In this document: positions 1 through 8,014 of the stretch, in pieces
Position numbering within the stretch: the first letter of the stretch is position 1
Layout: each line of letters opens with the position of its first letter
Assembly: GCA_025350365.1 (NCBI GenBank)
Contig: JANXXY010000475.1
Coordinates: 1 to 21,091, forward strand
DNA from: Bacteroidales bacterium
GTDB lineage: Bacteria; Bacteroidota; Bacteroidia; Bacteroidales; JAAUTT01
Reading direction: 5' to 3'
DNA: 21,091 nt
Notes under the pieces: model-generated
What the model saw: only the letters and a program-made list of their open reading frames with translations
Databases searched by the model: none
Told to the model about the DNA's origin: nothing
Translations under genes and position numbers: made by a program

Positions 1-770
1 ATCTTTCCTTCAACCTTTCCTTTAATTTCACCTTCTTCCCGAGCAGTGTCTATCGAGTTTTTTAAATCCCTATATGATTTTAAACTATCTTCATAGGAAC
101 GGACTTCTTCTGGTGTAAATTTTGCTATCTCAGCTACTTCAAACAATCTTTCGAATATGGTTTCTCTTAATTCGTCCGGGATACGGTCTAGTTTATTAAG
201 GTTGCGAATAATATACATCCACTTGTCAAATCGCGTAACCAGTTGCTTGATTGTTTTGGTAAACTTGGGCATTTCCAGATAAACAAAAGTCAATTTGTCA
301 TAAAAAACCTTGTACGTTTCAATGTCTAAAAGCTTTACATTGTAACGATACTTGTCCTTTTGGTGTTTGTCTTCATCAAACTCAAAGTCCAATATGGCTA
401 TTGTATAAACAGCTTTTAATTCAAAATCCCAGTCGCTGCCACGTTGGGCTTGTTCCCTTATTGGAAAGGTTGAATAATATACTGTCCTGTCTTTGAAAAA
501 CTTTTGTTTCGTCTTTTGTAGTTCAACTATAAATTTCTCTCCTTTTTCATTTTCGCAATACAAATCAAAAATCGCTTTTCTTTCATCTTCACTTGTGCCA
601 AGCCTATCGCTTTTTAAATAAGTCAACGTTTTAATCCGGCCTTGTTCTGCTAACAAAAGTTCATTCAAGAAGTCAAGTAACAATTCTTTACTAGGCTCTT
701 CACCAAAAAGCCTTTTAAAGCCGTAATCCGTAAATGGATTGATATATTTTTCTTTAAAATCGTCTGACAT
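1..770 (-). CDS. Rpn-family PD-(D/E)XK nuclease / putative transposase, partial (C-terminus beyond window)
   Basis: The reading frame is open from an ATG at 768-770 to the window edge, giving 256 residues without a stop. The N-terminus carries the family signature NPFTDYGFKRLFGEE (residues 11-25), followed by a nuclease core with D69 and the pair E83-x-Q85 (in FIVELQ). This is the D...ExQ variant of the PD-(D/E)XK site usual in Rpn proteins. The last visible residues, EGEIKGKVEGK, begin the Glu/Lys/Gly-rich repetitive tail common at the C-terminus of this family. E. coli Rpn proteins are DNA endonucleases that promote RecA-independent recombination and have been linked to phage defence. Many Bacteroidota carry multiple copies annotated as transposases, without terminal repeats. 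It stands alone on the minus strand with its own promoter at 788-817. Family assignment is firm; the cellular role is not. Confidence 0.88.
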   Translation of the reverse strand, partial: MSDDFKEKYINPFTDYGFKRLFGEEPSKELLLDFLNELLLAEQGRIKTLTYLKSDRLGTSEDERKAIFDLYCENEKGEKFIVELQKTKQKFFKDRTVYYSTFPIREQAQRGSDWDFELKAVYTIAILDFEFDEDKHQKDKYRYNVKLLDIETYKVFYDKLTFVYLEMPKFTKTIKQLVTRFDKWMYIIRNLNKLDRIPDELRETIFERLFEVAEIAKFTPEEVRSYEDSLKSYRDLKNSIDTAREEGEIKGKVEGK

Positions 771-787
771 ACTGTATCTTATTTATG

Positions 788-817
788 CAAAAATACTCAT
801 TTTTAATATTCAAACAA
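788..817 (-). promoter_or_regulatory. Bacteroidota-type promoter of the Rpn-like gene
   Basis: Read on the minus strand, TTG (817-815) is followed after 19 nt by TATTTTTG (795-788). This matches the Bacteroidota primary sigma consensus (-33 TTTG/TTG, -7 TAnnTTTG) at normal spacing. Transcription would begin near 781, leaving a leader of only about 10 nt before the ATG at 770. Confidence 0.6.
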
Positions 818-893
818 TATTATAAATGAGCTTTTTATAAAAATAGGATTAACGATGAAAAAGCGAATGTTGTTTATGGTTAAGTTCCCTATA

Positions 894-1439
894 CTAATGA
901 TTGATCGCAGCCAATGCCTTCAATGCTTGGGTGATATGTTTTTCACTCTGGTTTTGTGAGTTGAAAACATGAATCACTATACCCTGTTTGTTAACCACAT
1001 AAGTAACGCGGCCGGCTAATAAACCGAAAAGATTGGCTGGTACTCCAAATTGTTTTCGAATTTTTCCACCCTCATCACTCAATAACGGAAAGGTAAGCCG
1101 GTGTTTGAGGGCAAATTTCTTATGGCTAACCACATCATCGGAACTAATGCCAATCACCTCTGCTCCTGCTTCACGAAAAGCATCATACTGATCGCGAAAC
1201 GTGCAGGCCTCCTTTGTACAGCCGGGTGTATCATCTTTTGGATAAAAGTAAATCACCAGGTTTTTCTCTCCAACCTTCGAATTTATATCAAACATCTTTC
1301 CATCCTGATCAGGTAGAGAAAATAATGGAATATGGCTTCCAATTTCAACTTTATTCATAGATTTGTCGGTTTGGGCACTACAGTTATTTATGAGAATAAG
1401 AAATACTATACTTAAGGTACATAAGAATCTCCGATTCAT
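894..1439 (-). CDS. Exported thioredoxin-dependent peroxiredoxin (Bcp/PrxQ type)
   Basis: This 181-residue protein reduces hydrogen peroxide and organic hydroperoxides using thioredoxin-type donors. Residues 1-22 are a signal peptide (MNRRFL, hydrophobic stretch, then LINNCSAQ). Either a relaxed lipobox ending at C20 or signal peptidase I cleavage after SAQ is possible. The peroxiredoxin core starts near residue 30. The peroxidatic cysteine is C74 in TPGCT, and C79 four residues on (CTKEAC) is the resolving cysteine, the same C-x4-C spacing as E. coli Bcp. FYPKDDTPGCTKEAC is diagnostic. The core is about 150 residues as usual; the extra length is the signal. Most Bcp proteins are cytoplasmic, so export is the notable point. 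It is divergent from menA across only 65 bp. No clear promoter or terminator was found. Confidence 0.93.
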   Translation of the reverse strand: MNRRFLCTLSIVFLILINNCSAQTDKSMNKVEIGSHIPLFSLPDQDGKMFDINSKVGEKNLVIYFYPKDDTPGCTKEACTFRDQYDAFREAGAEVIGISSDDVVSHKKFALKHRLTFPLLSDEGGKIRKQFGVPANLFGLLAGRVTYVVNKQGIVIHVFNSQNQSEKHITQALKALAAINH

Positions 1440-1504
1440 GTTCTTTTTTTACTGTAAACAAACTAAAACAATTTATGTTAAAGCATTATAAAACAATTTA
1501 AAAC

Positions 1505-2416
1505 TTGAAACATTCATTTTCATTCAAACCATGGTTAATGGCAGCAAGGTTAAGGACACTTCCGCTGGCTGCCTCAAACATTATTCTGGGCAGTTTTCTT
1601 GCATATTTTGAGGGTACATGGAGTTTATTTATCTTTTTAATGGGATTGCTTACAGCTCTTTTGCTTCAAATACTTTCGAATTTTGCCAATGATTATGGCG
1701 ATTTTGTAAGTGGCGCCGACGAAAATCGGAGCAGTACTCTTGAGCGTGCACTTCAATCGGGTCAAATTACCCGGCAGCAAATGAAATTAGTTATTATTGT
1801 AACATCATTTCTTACACTAATTTCGGGCATTTTATTGATCGCCATTGGAGCAAAAACACTTGGATTATCGGGTATACTCGGTTTTCTGGGGATGGGAATT
1901 CTATCTATATTAGCTGCCATTACTTATACAGTTGGGAAAAAGCCTTATGGATATGTTGGTTTGGGAGATATTGCTGTATTCCTGTTCTTTGGTATTATTG
2001 GAGTGAGTGGTATTTACATTCTTCACACGCATCAATGGCAATGGAATGTGCTGATTCCGGCAGCTTCACTTGGTTTGTTAAGCGCGGGAGTACTTAATAT
2101 CAATAACATTCGTGATATCGAATCGGACAGACAATCGGGTAAAAATACCCTTGTAGTAAGGTTGGGTCTTAAAAATGCAAAAATATATCATAGCTGGTTA
2201 ATTTTAATCGCTATTGGACTTGGAATAACTTCAACTTTAATGAACTACCATGGTCTATTGCAAATGCTCTATCTGTTTACGATCCCTTTTTTCTTTCGAA
2301 ATATCTACCAAGTGAAAATATCTAACTATCCAGCCATGTTTGACAGGGAATTAAAAAATTTATCCCTCACTACATTTTTCTATTCTTTCACATTAGGTAT
2401 AGGATTCATTCTCTAA
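1505..2416 (+). CDS. menA: 1,4-dihydroxy-2-naphthoate polyprenyltransferase MenA (TTG start)
   Basis: This 303-residue integral membrane UbiA-family prenyltransferase attaches the polyprenyl tail to 1,4-dihydroxy-2-naphthoate, giving demethylmenaquinone. The first Asp-rich motif is NDYGDFVSGAD (N62, D63, D66) and the second is NNIRDIESDRQSGK (D204, D208). Together they bind Mg-prenyl diphosphate. About eight hydrophobic segments surround them. The N-terminal W-x-x-AARLRTLPL (from W10) is typical of MenA. The TTG at 1505 is preferred because an in-frame TAA at 1499-1501 blocks any earlier start, and the next ATG (1538) would delete the conserved tryptophan just before the AAR motif. It is the first gene of the menaquinone cluster; menC follows after 52 bp. 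Confidence 0.94.
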   Translation: MKHSFSFKPWLMAARLRTLPLAASNIILGSFLAYFEGTWSLFIFLMGLLTALLLQILSNFANDYGDFVSGADENRSSTLERALQSGQITRQQMKLVIIVTSFLTLISGILLIAIGAKTLGLSGILGFLGMGILSILAAITYTVGKKPYGYVGLGDIAVFLFFGIIGVSGIYILHTHQWQWNVLIPAASLGLLSAGVLNINNIRDIESDRQSGKNTLVVRLGLKNAKIYHSWLILIAIGLGITSTLMNYHGLLQMLYLFTIPFFFRNIYQVKISNYPAMFDRELKNLSLTTFFYSFTLGIGFIL

Positions 2417-2468
2417 ATTTTAAAATACTTTACTCATTATCACGAATTGATTCTTATAACTTTTTAGA

Positions 2469-3521
2469 ATGTTAACAGCGAAATATCAAAAATATGTTTT
2501 CGACTTTTTGCAACCCGGAATGACATCGCGTGGGATAATGAATCAACGCACTTCATGGTTTCTGATGGTTAATGACTCTGCATACCCTGATGTTTATGGA
2601 ATTGGCGAATGTGCTCCTCTTCCGGGTTTAAGTAGAGATAACACAGATAATATCGAAGAAATATTAAGATGGGTATGCACTCACATCGATGAACGCGAAG
2701 TAATTGAAAATAAAATTCTTTGGGATTATCCATCCTTACTTTTTGGGCTTGAAACTGCTTTACTCGACCTAAAAAACGGAGGTAAGAGGCAGTTTCACAA
2801 CAATGCATTTTTGTATCATCAATCAGGAATTCCTATTAATGGTCTTGTTTGGATGGGATCCATTGAAATAATGCGGGAACAAATACATAAAAAAATTGCT
2901 GATGGATATAGTTGTATCAAGCTCAAAATTGGCGCAAACAACATCGAAAGTGAAATTAATTTGATTGAAGAAATTCGAACTACCTTTGGTTGGGAAATAG
3001 AAATCAGAGTTGATGCGAATGGATCATTATCTTTTGAAACATGTATGCCTTCGCTTAAAAAACTAGCTGATATGCACATACATTCAATAGAACAACCACT
3101 GCCATCCGGTCAATATAAAAAAACATTATTTTTATGCAAAAATTCACCGATTCCCATTGCACTAGACGAAGATATCATTCGCTGGAAGGATCGATTCGGG
3201 AAACATAAACTTTTGGATTCTGTGAAACCAGAATATATAGTTTTAAAGCCCGGACTAATTGGCGGATTTGCCGAAACAACGGAATGGATAAATCTGGCCA
3301 ATGAGCATGGCATTGGTTGGTGGATTACGTCAGCTTTAGAATCTAATATCGGATTAAATGCCATTGCTCAGTATACGAGCCAGTTTCAACCAACATTTCC
3401 TCAGGGTTTGGGCACCGGCGAAGTATTCAAAAATAATTTTGCAGCTCCATTGAATATCGATAAAGGATTTCTCTATCATAACCCATCCAAACATTGGGAT
3501 ATAGCACTCCTGAACCTATGA
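2469..3521 (+). CDS. menC: o-Succinylbenzoate synthase MenC
   Basis: This 350-residue enolase-superfamily enzyme dehydrates SHCHC to o-succinylbenzoate in menaquinone synthesis. The N-terminal capping domain is residues 1-115 (GIGECAPLPGLS at 44-55). The barrel carries K151-x-K153 (KLKIGA), D182 in VDANG, E208 in IEQPL, D233 in ALDED, and K260 in VLKPGLIGG. K153 and K260 are the expected acid/base pair, and D182, E208 and D233 the Mg ligands. The downstream SALESNIGLNAIAQ segment is also typical. The stop codon TGA overlaps the ATG of menE (ATGA at 3518-3521), so the two are probably translationally coupled. Confidence 0.94.
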   Translation: MLTAKYQKYVFDFLQPGMTSRGIMNQRTSWFLMVNDSAYPDVYGIGECAPLPGLSRDNTDNIEEILRWVCTHIDEREVIENKILWDYPSLLFGLETALLDLKNGGKRQFHNNAFLYHQSGIPINGLVWMGSIEIMREQIHKKIADGYSCIKLKIGANNIESEINLIEEIRTTFGWEIEIRVDANGSLSFETCMPSLKKLADMHIHSIEQPLPSGQYKKTLFLCKNSPIPIALDEDIIRWKDRFGKHKLLDSVKPEYIVLKPGLIGGFAETTEWINLANEHGIGWWITSALESNIGLNAIAQYTSQFQPTFPQGLGTGEVFKNNFAAPLNIDKGFLYHNPSKHWDIALLNL

Positions 3522-4645
3522 TTTTTCATCCAAAAGCAATACTTATTATGAATGATGTGGAAATTAACCAGAAAAATTACCTGAGCATCATTCAATCCAA
3601 CCGGTTCACTGAAGATTGGACTAAGGATATTATGTTATTTCTAAAGGACTTTTTGAATGATTCATCTCAACTGGAATTAAAAACATCAGGAACCACAGGT
3701 ATACCCAAAAGCAATTGGATAGCCAAGGCAAAGATGGTGTATTCAGCCAGACTCACAGGCAGTTATTTTGTTCTGAAATCTGGTGATTTGGCTTTATTAA
3801 CGCTTTCAAGTTCTTACATTGCCGCAAAAATGATGATTGTTAGGGCATTAACACTTGGATTAACTCTTCATATAGTTAAACCTTCTTCCAATCCATTATT
3901 GGAAACCAATTTACCAAAAAAAATAGATTTTGCTCCTTTTGTTCCTTTGCAGATAGCAACAATGATAGATAACGAGTTAAGTTTATCACGATTGAAAAAA
4001 ATAAAAAAAATAATTGTGGGTGGCGGCAACCTTAACTATCATCTTTCAGAGAAAATTAAACAGCTACCAAACAAGGTTTATGAAACCTTTGGAATGACAG
4101 AAACTCTTTCACAAGTAGCTGTTCGAAGGATCAATGACCCTCAAAACAATTCTCTATTATTTAACGCCTTGCCTGGAATTTCATTTGAAACAGACAATCG
4201 CAATTGTCTGGTAATTGATGCTCCGGAAATATTAGCTGAGAAACTAGTTACCAATGATGTGATTGAATTGTCAAGTCCTAAATCATTTGAATGGAAAGGC
4301 CGGATTGATAACATGATAAATTCGGGGGGAATAAAAATTTCTCCGGAATCCATTGAAAAACAACTAGAGTCATTCATAAATAGTTCTTTTATTGTTGGAG
4401 CGGTTCCAGATAACCAACTTGGCGAAAAAGTGGTTTTGATCATTGAAGATTTACCAAACAATTTGCACCTTTGTAAGCTATTTGAAAAGATGAACGAGAT
4501 TTTACCTAAGTATCATGTTCCGAAAGCTATTTATGCAGTTTTGGAACTGAAAAGAAACAGCAATGGGAAAATTCTTCGAAAAGAGATATTGGATGAACTA
4601 GATGAAAAAAGTAGTAAGTATCAAGAAATAAGATATTTATATTAA
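3518..4645 (+). CDS. menE: o-Succinylbenzoate-CoA ligase MenE
   Basis: This 375-residue acyl-adenylate-forming ligase converts o-succinylbenzoate to its CoA thioester. The AMP-binding P-loop is TSGTTGIPK (residues 56-64). It is followed by the ATP-contacting YETFGMTE, the hinge region WKGRIDNMINSGG, and the C-terminal catalytic lysine in NGKILRKE. It is shorter than proteobacterial and Bacillus MenE because the N-terminal lobe is reduced, as in other Bacteroidota homologues I recall. The start at 3518 was chosen over an in-frame ATG at 3494 because it gives the ATGA overlap with the menC stop and avoids a 28-base overlap. The thioesterase gene follows after 41 bp. Confidence 0.92.
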   Translation: MIFHPKAILIMNDVEINQKNYLSIIQSNRFTEDWTKDIMLFLKDFLNDSSQLELKTSGTTGIPKSNWIAKAKMVYSARLTGSYFVLKSGDLALLTLSSSYIAAKMMIVRALTLGLTLHIVKPSSNPLLETNLPKKIDFAPFVPLQIATMIDNELSLSRLKKIKKIIVGGGNLNYHLSEKIKQLPNKVYETFGMTETLSQVAVRRINDPQNNSLLFNALPGISFETDNRNCLVIDAPEILAEKLVTNDVIELSSPKSFEWKGRIDNMINSGGIKISPESIEKQLESFINSSFIVGAVPDNQLGEKVVLIIEDLPNNLHLCKLFEKMNEILPKYHVPKAIYAVLELKRNSNGKILRKEILDELDEKSSKYQEIRYLY

Positions 4646-4686
4646 AACGGGATTAAAGTCTTATCTAACAAAAGATATAAAAAACT

Positions 4687-5121
4687 ATGATTGAAATGCC
4701 TCAGTTAACAGAACAGGAAAAGCTCAAGAAAATTAATCACCTTATCAAAGGAACCCTTATGGAAACATTAGGAATACTGTTTACTGAAATATCAGAAAAA
4801 CATGTTTGCGGAACTATGCCGGTAGATCATCGAACCATTCAACCTGCCGGAGTCGTTCATGGTGGTGCATATATGGCGCTTGCTGAAACACTTGGAAGTG
4901 CAGGATCAATGTTATCAGTTGATCCTGCAATGTTTAATGTATTAGGCCTTGAAATGAAAGGTAATTACCTGCGAACAGTAAATTCGGGTAAAGTACATGG
5001 TAAAGCAACACCTGTGCACAAAGGGAAAAGCACACAACTATGGAATGTTGATATGTGGGATGATGAAGGTAATTTGTTAGCAACCTGCAGGATCACTAAT
5101 ATTATTATGAAAAAAGAATAA
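4687..5121 (+). CDS. Hotdog-fold thioesterase, likely DHNA-CoA thioesterase (MenI type)
   Basis: This 144-residue PaaI/YbgC-superfamily hotdog protein is probably the enzyme that releases 1,4-dihydroxy-2-naphthoate from its CoA ester, between MenB and MenA. The motif QPAGVVHGGAYMALAETLGS (52-71) contains H58-G-G and the catalytic glutamate E67, as in E. coli MenI (YdiI). The role is inferred from this motif plus its place inside the men cluster; the family otherwise hydrolyses many aryl and acyl-CoAs. Its TAA shares one base with the ATG of menF (TAATG at 5119-5123), so translation is likely coupled. Confidence 0.85.
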   Translation: MIEMPQLTEQEKLKKINHLIKGTLMETLGILFTEISEKHVCGTMPVDHRTIQPAGVVHGGAYMALAETLGSAGSMLSVDPAMFNVLGLEMKGNYLRTVNSGKVHGKATPVHKGKSTQLWNVDMWDDEGNLLATCRITNIIMKKE

Positions 5122-6242
5122 TGACGCACTTAGAAAAGATATTCAATATTTGCAAAGAAAAGAATTTTCCATTTGCCGCATATCAGTTGCCTGGAGAAAA
5201 AAGCCAATGGATTGTAGCTCAATTTTCATCTTACCAGGAACTTAATTCCAATGACGATATTACCGGACTAAAAGGATTTATATTTGCCCCCTTTCGTAAG
5301 AATGAAGGCAATACGGCAGTTATAATTTCTCCGGATCTGTTGACTAAAACATCTGAGGTAACTAATAACGATGTGGAACGGGTGAAAAAATCTTCAAAAG
5401 CCTCCATTCCAAATAAGGAATCCAGTGAATTTTACGAAACATCTGAGGATGAATACAAAGAAAATGTTTCGGAAATACGCCAACGCATAAAAGATGGCGA
5501 ATTTCAGAAAGCCATCATAAGTCGTATTATTTCAAAAGAAAAATCGGATCAATTAAATCTAGTTTCGCTATTTGAAACCCTTTGCAAAAATTATTCATAT
5601 TCATTTATTTCTATTGTTAACATTCCTGGTATAGGTTGTTGGATGGGAGCCAGCCCAGAACTTTTGTTTGAACGTTCTCATAATTCCATCACACTCGTTT
5701 CCCTGGCCGGAACACAGGCAAAACCAACAAAAGATAAATTCATAATTACATGGAATGATAAAGACCGGTCGGAACAACAGATCGTTACCAATTATATATC
5801 CAATCTTTTAGAAGAGTTTCATATCAAATCATTTCACATGTCAGAGCCGGAAACTGTGCAGGCCGGAAAAGTGGTTCACCTCAAAACAACCTTTACGCTT
5901 GGCGGGCAACAATTGAACGGACATGCCCGTGAGTTTATAAATCGGTTACATCCCACCCCTGCCGTATGGGGTGAGCCAAAAACCGATGCATTGGAAATAA
6001 TCAAACAGCTCGAAAAATATAACCGTGAGTATTATTCAGGTTATCTGGGTCCTGTAAATCTCGATGAGCAAGTTCACCTTTATGTAAATCTTCGTACAAT
6101 GAAAATTCTGAAAGATAAACTTCTTTTATATGTAGGATGTGGCATTACAGCCGAATCAGACCCTCAACAAGAATGGGAAGAATCAGGCATGAAATCGGAA
6201 ACGTTGCTTTCAGTAATAAATGAAGTAGAAACAGGTAAGTAG
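5121..6242 (+). CDS. menF: Isochorismate synthase MenF
   Basis: This 373-residue chorismate-utilising enzyme isomerises chorismate to isochorismate, the first committed step to menaquinone. The catalytic domain begins near residue 110. K130 in GEFQKAIISR matches the lysine that activates water. MGASPELLFE (175-184) holds the general acid glutamate. LAGT (196-199), HPTPAVWGEP (277-286), SGYLGPVNL and YVGCGITAESDP follow in the order expected for the family. The residue pair normally written EH near the Mg site is E218-Q219 here. The poorly conserved N-terminal 110 residues are usual. It overlaps the preceding thioesterase by one base and is separated from menD by 66 bp that contain a short repeated sequence. 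Confidence 0.93.
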   Translation: MTHLEKIFNICKEKNFPFAAYQLPGEKSQWIVAQFSSYQELNSNDDITGLKGFIFAPFRKNEGNTAVIISPDLLTKTSEVTNNDVERVKKSSKASIPNKESSEFYETSEDEYKENVSEIRQRIKDGEFQKAIISRIISKEKSDQLNLVSLFETLCKNYSYSFISIVNIPGIGCWMGASPELLFERSHNSITLVSLAGTQAKPTKDKFIITWNDKDRSEQQIVTNYISNLLEEFHIKSFHMSEPETVQAGKVVHLKTTFTLGGQQLNGHAREFINRLHPTPAVWGEPKTDALEIIKQLEKYNREYYSGYLGPVNLDEQVHLYVNLRTMKILKDKLLLYVGCGITAESDPQQEWEESGMKSETLLSVINEVETGK

Positions 6243-6264
6243 AAAAGGAACTACTAAATAGCTG

Positions 6265-6299
6265 TAATCTAAAATCTAATATCGTAAATCTAAAATTCT
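6265..6299 (+). repeat. Short direct repeats between menF and menD
   Basis: The motif AATCTAAAATCTAA is followed by AAATCTAAAATTC, so TCTAAAAT occurs twice and a third TCTAA lies between. It resembles AT-rich intergenic repeats I associate with Bacteroidota genomes, though I cannot confirm copy number here. No hairpin or T-run stands out, so it does not obviously split the men cluster into two transcripts. Confidence 0.4.
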
Positions 6300-6308
6300 T
6301 TTTTTTTA

Positions 6309-7982
6309 ATGAATCGACAATGGCTTGCCTCACTACCTGATTTTTTTATTCATAATAACATACACCATCTTGTTGTTTCTCCCGGATCACGAAGTGCACC
6401 ATTAATATTGCATCTTGCAAATCAACCCGGGTTGAATGTTCATGTTCAGGTAGATGAACGTTCAGCAGGATTTATAGCCTTAGGATTAGCTCAGCATTTA
6501 AAAACTACTGTTATTCTGATTTGTACGAGTGGGTCGGCTTTGCTCAATTATTCACCTGCAATTGCAGAAGCTTATTATCAGCAGATTCCTTTGTTGGTTT
6601 TATCGGCCGACCGGCCACCTGAATGGATTGATCAGGCGGATGGTCAATCGATGCGTCAACACGATGTTTTTCATAACTTTATCAGGAAATCATTCACCTT
6701 GCCCGTTGATGGTCAACACCCCGATGATGAATGGCATATCTGGAGATTGTTATCCGAAGCCGTAAGAGCCTCACAATATCCTATTCCCGGACCGGTGCAT
6801 GTAAATATTCCATTTCGTGAACCTCTATACCAGATGGAAGCAAAACCCATTGAGCTTCCAAAATTTATCAACACATTAAAATCCTTCAGAAGTCTGGATG
6901 ATCAAGCGCTTTCAAAAATTACTACCAGACTGAAACAAATAAAAAAGCTGATGATTCTTGTAGGATTGTCTTTGCCTGAAAATATTTCGAAAAACGCGTT
7001 GCAACGGATTGCTTTTTTTCCTCAGGTTGCGATTCTTACTGATATTACTTCTAATACCTATGGGGATGAATTTATTTCAGCTTCCGATGATGTGATTGCT
7101 TCTTTAAACGAGAATGAAGTAGATAATTATTTACCCGAATTGCTAATCACTTTTGGAGGGCAAGTTATCTCTAAACGATTAAAAAAATGGCTTCGAAAAA
7201 ACCACTCTGTGGAACATTGGCATGTAAGCGAAACGTTTGAGGTGCCTGATACATTTCAACATTTATCAAACCTGATACCATGTAATCCGAATCATTTTCT
7301 TAATCAACTTGAAGAAATTCTTTCACCACTAGAGACGGGGTATTCAAATTGTTGGAAATTGAAATTGCACATGGTTTTAGCAAAACAGAAATCTCACTGC
7401 AGCATTGCTTCTTTTAGTGACTTAACCGCTTTATGGCTAATAAGTCAGAAAATACCGGAAAATTCCCAATTACATTTGGCTAATAGCATGCCCATTCGTT
7501 ATGGTCAGTTTTTTCGATGGTCCGAAGGGATGAACATCTTTTCCAACAGGGGAGTAAGCGGAATTGATGGTTGTGTATCCACTGCATTAGGTTCGGCCAT
7601 CTTATTCAAAGGATTTACTACGATTATTACAGGTGACCTGGCAATGTTATACGATTCACATTCTCTCTGGCATCACCTTCCTGATAAATTTCGAATTATT
7701 GTTTTAAACAACGGAGGTGGAGGCATTTTCCGAATTATCGACGGACCCGGGAAATATCCTGAATTCCTTAATTTCTTTGAAACATCCCATCAGTTAACAC
7801 TTGAATTGTTAGCTAAAATGTATAAAATCGATTATTTTGCGTCAAAAAATAAAGCAGAACTCAATGAATCTCTATATACATTTTATATGGATGATTCAAA
7901 ACCCAAACTTTTAGAAATTTTTACTGATCAGGAAACCAATGCCGGCGAGTTTAAAAGCTATATGGACGAAATGAAGAAATAA
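6309..7982 (+). CDS. menD: SEPHCHC synthase MenD
   Basis: This 557-residue thiamin-diphosphate enzyme condenses isochorismate with 2-oxoglutarate to give SEPHCHC. The N-terminal Pyr domain contains SPGSRSAPL (24-32) and QVDERSAGF, where E50 should activate the cofactor. SADRPPEW and DGQSMRQ follow. The C-terminal PP domain carries GVSGIDGCVSTALGSA, then the ThDP/Mg motif from TGDLAMLYDSHSLW to NNGGGGIFRI. Length and motif order match bacterial MenD throughout. The start is the first ATG after the menF stop. Its TAA (7980-7982) lies 32 bp before the preferred menB start. Confidence 0.95.
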   Translation: MNRQWLASLPDFFIHNNIHHLVVSPGSRSAPLILHLANQPGLNVHVQVDERSAGFIALGLAQHLKTTVILICTSGSALLNYSPAIAEAYYQQIPLLVLSADRPPEWIDQADGQSMRQHDVFHNFIRKSFTLPVDGQHPDDEWHIWRLLSEAVRASQYPIPGPVHVNIPFREPLYQMEAKPIELPKFINTLKSFRSLDDQALSKITTRLKQIKKLMILVGLSLPENISKNALQRIAFFPQVAILTDITSNTYGDEFISASDDVIASLNENEVDNYLPELLITFGGQVISKRLKKWLRKNHSVEHWHVSETFEVPDTFQHLSNLIPCNPNHFLNQLEEILSPLETGYSNCWKLKLHMVLAKQKSHCSIASFSDLTALWLISQKIPENSQLHLANSMPIRYGQFFRWSEGMNIFSNRGVSGIDGCVSTALGSAILFKGFTTIITGDLAMLYDSHSLWHHLPDKFRIIVLNNGGGGIFRIIDGPGKYPEFLNFFETSHQLTLELLAKMYKIDYFASKNKAELNESLYTFYMDDSKPKLLEIFTDQETNAGEFKSYMDEMKK

Positions 7983-8014
7983 TAGTGGCTTTATATTTAA
8001 AAATAAATAAAATT

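Noticed and set aside
6243..6308. Terminator splitting the men cluster between menF and menD
   Set aside because: The T9 run just before menD is not preceded by a GC stem; only short direct repeats are present.
7985..8014. GTG at 7985 as the menB start
   Set aside because: The extra ten residues are not family-like, while the ATG at 8015 gives the conserved MTREWTTIKAYEEIKFE N-terminus.
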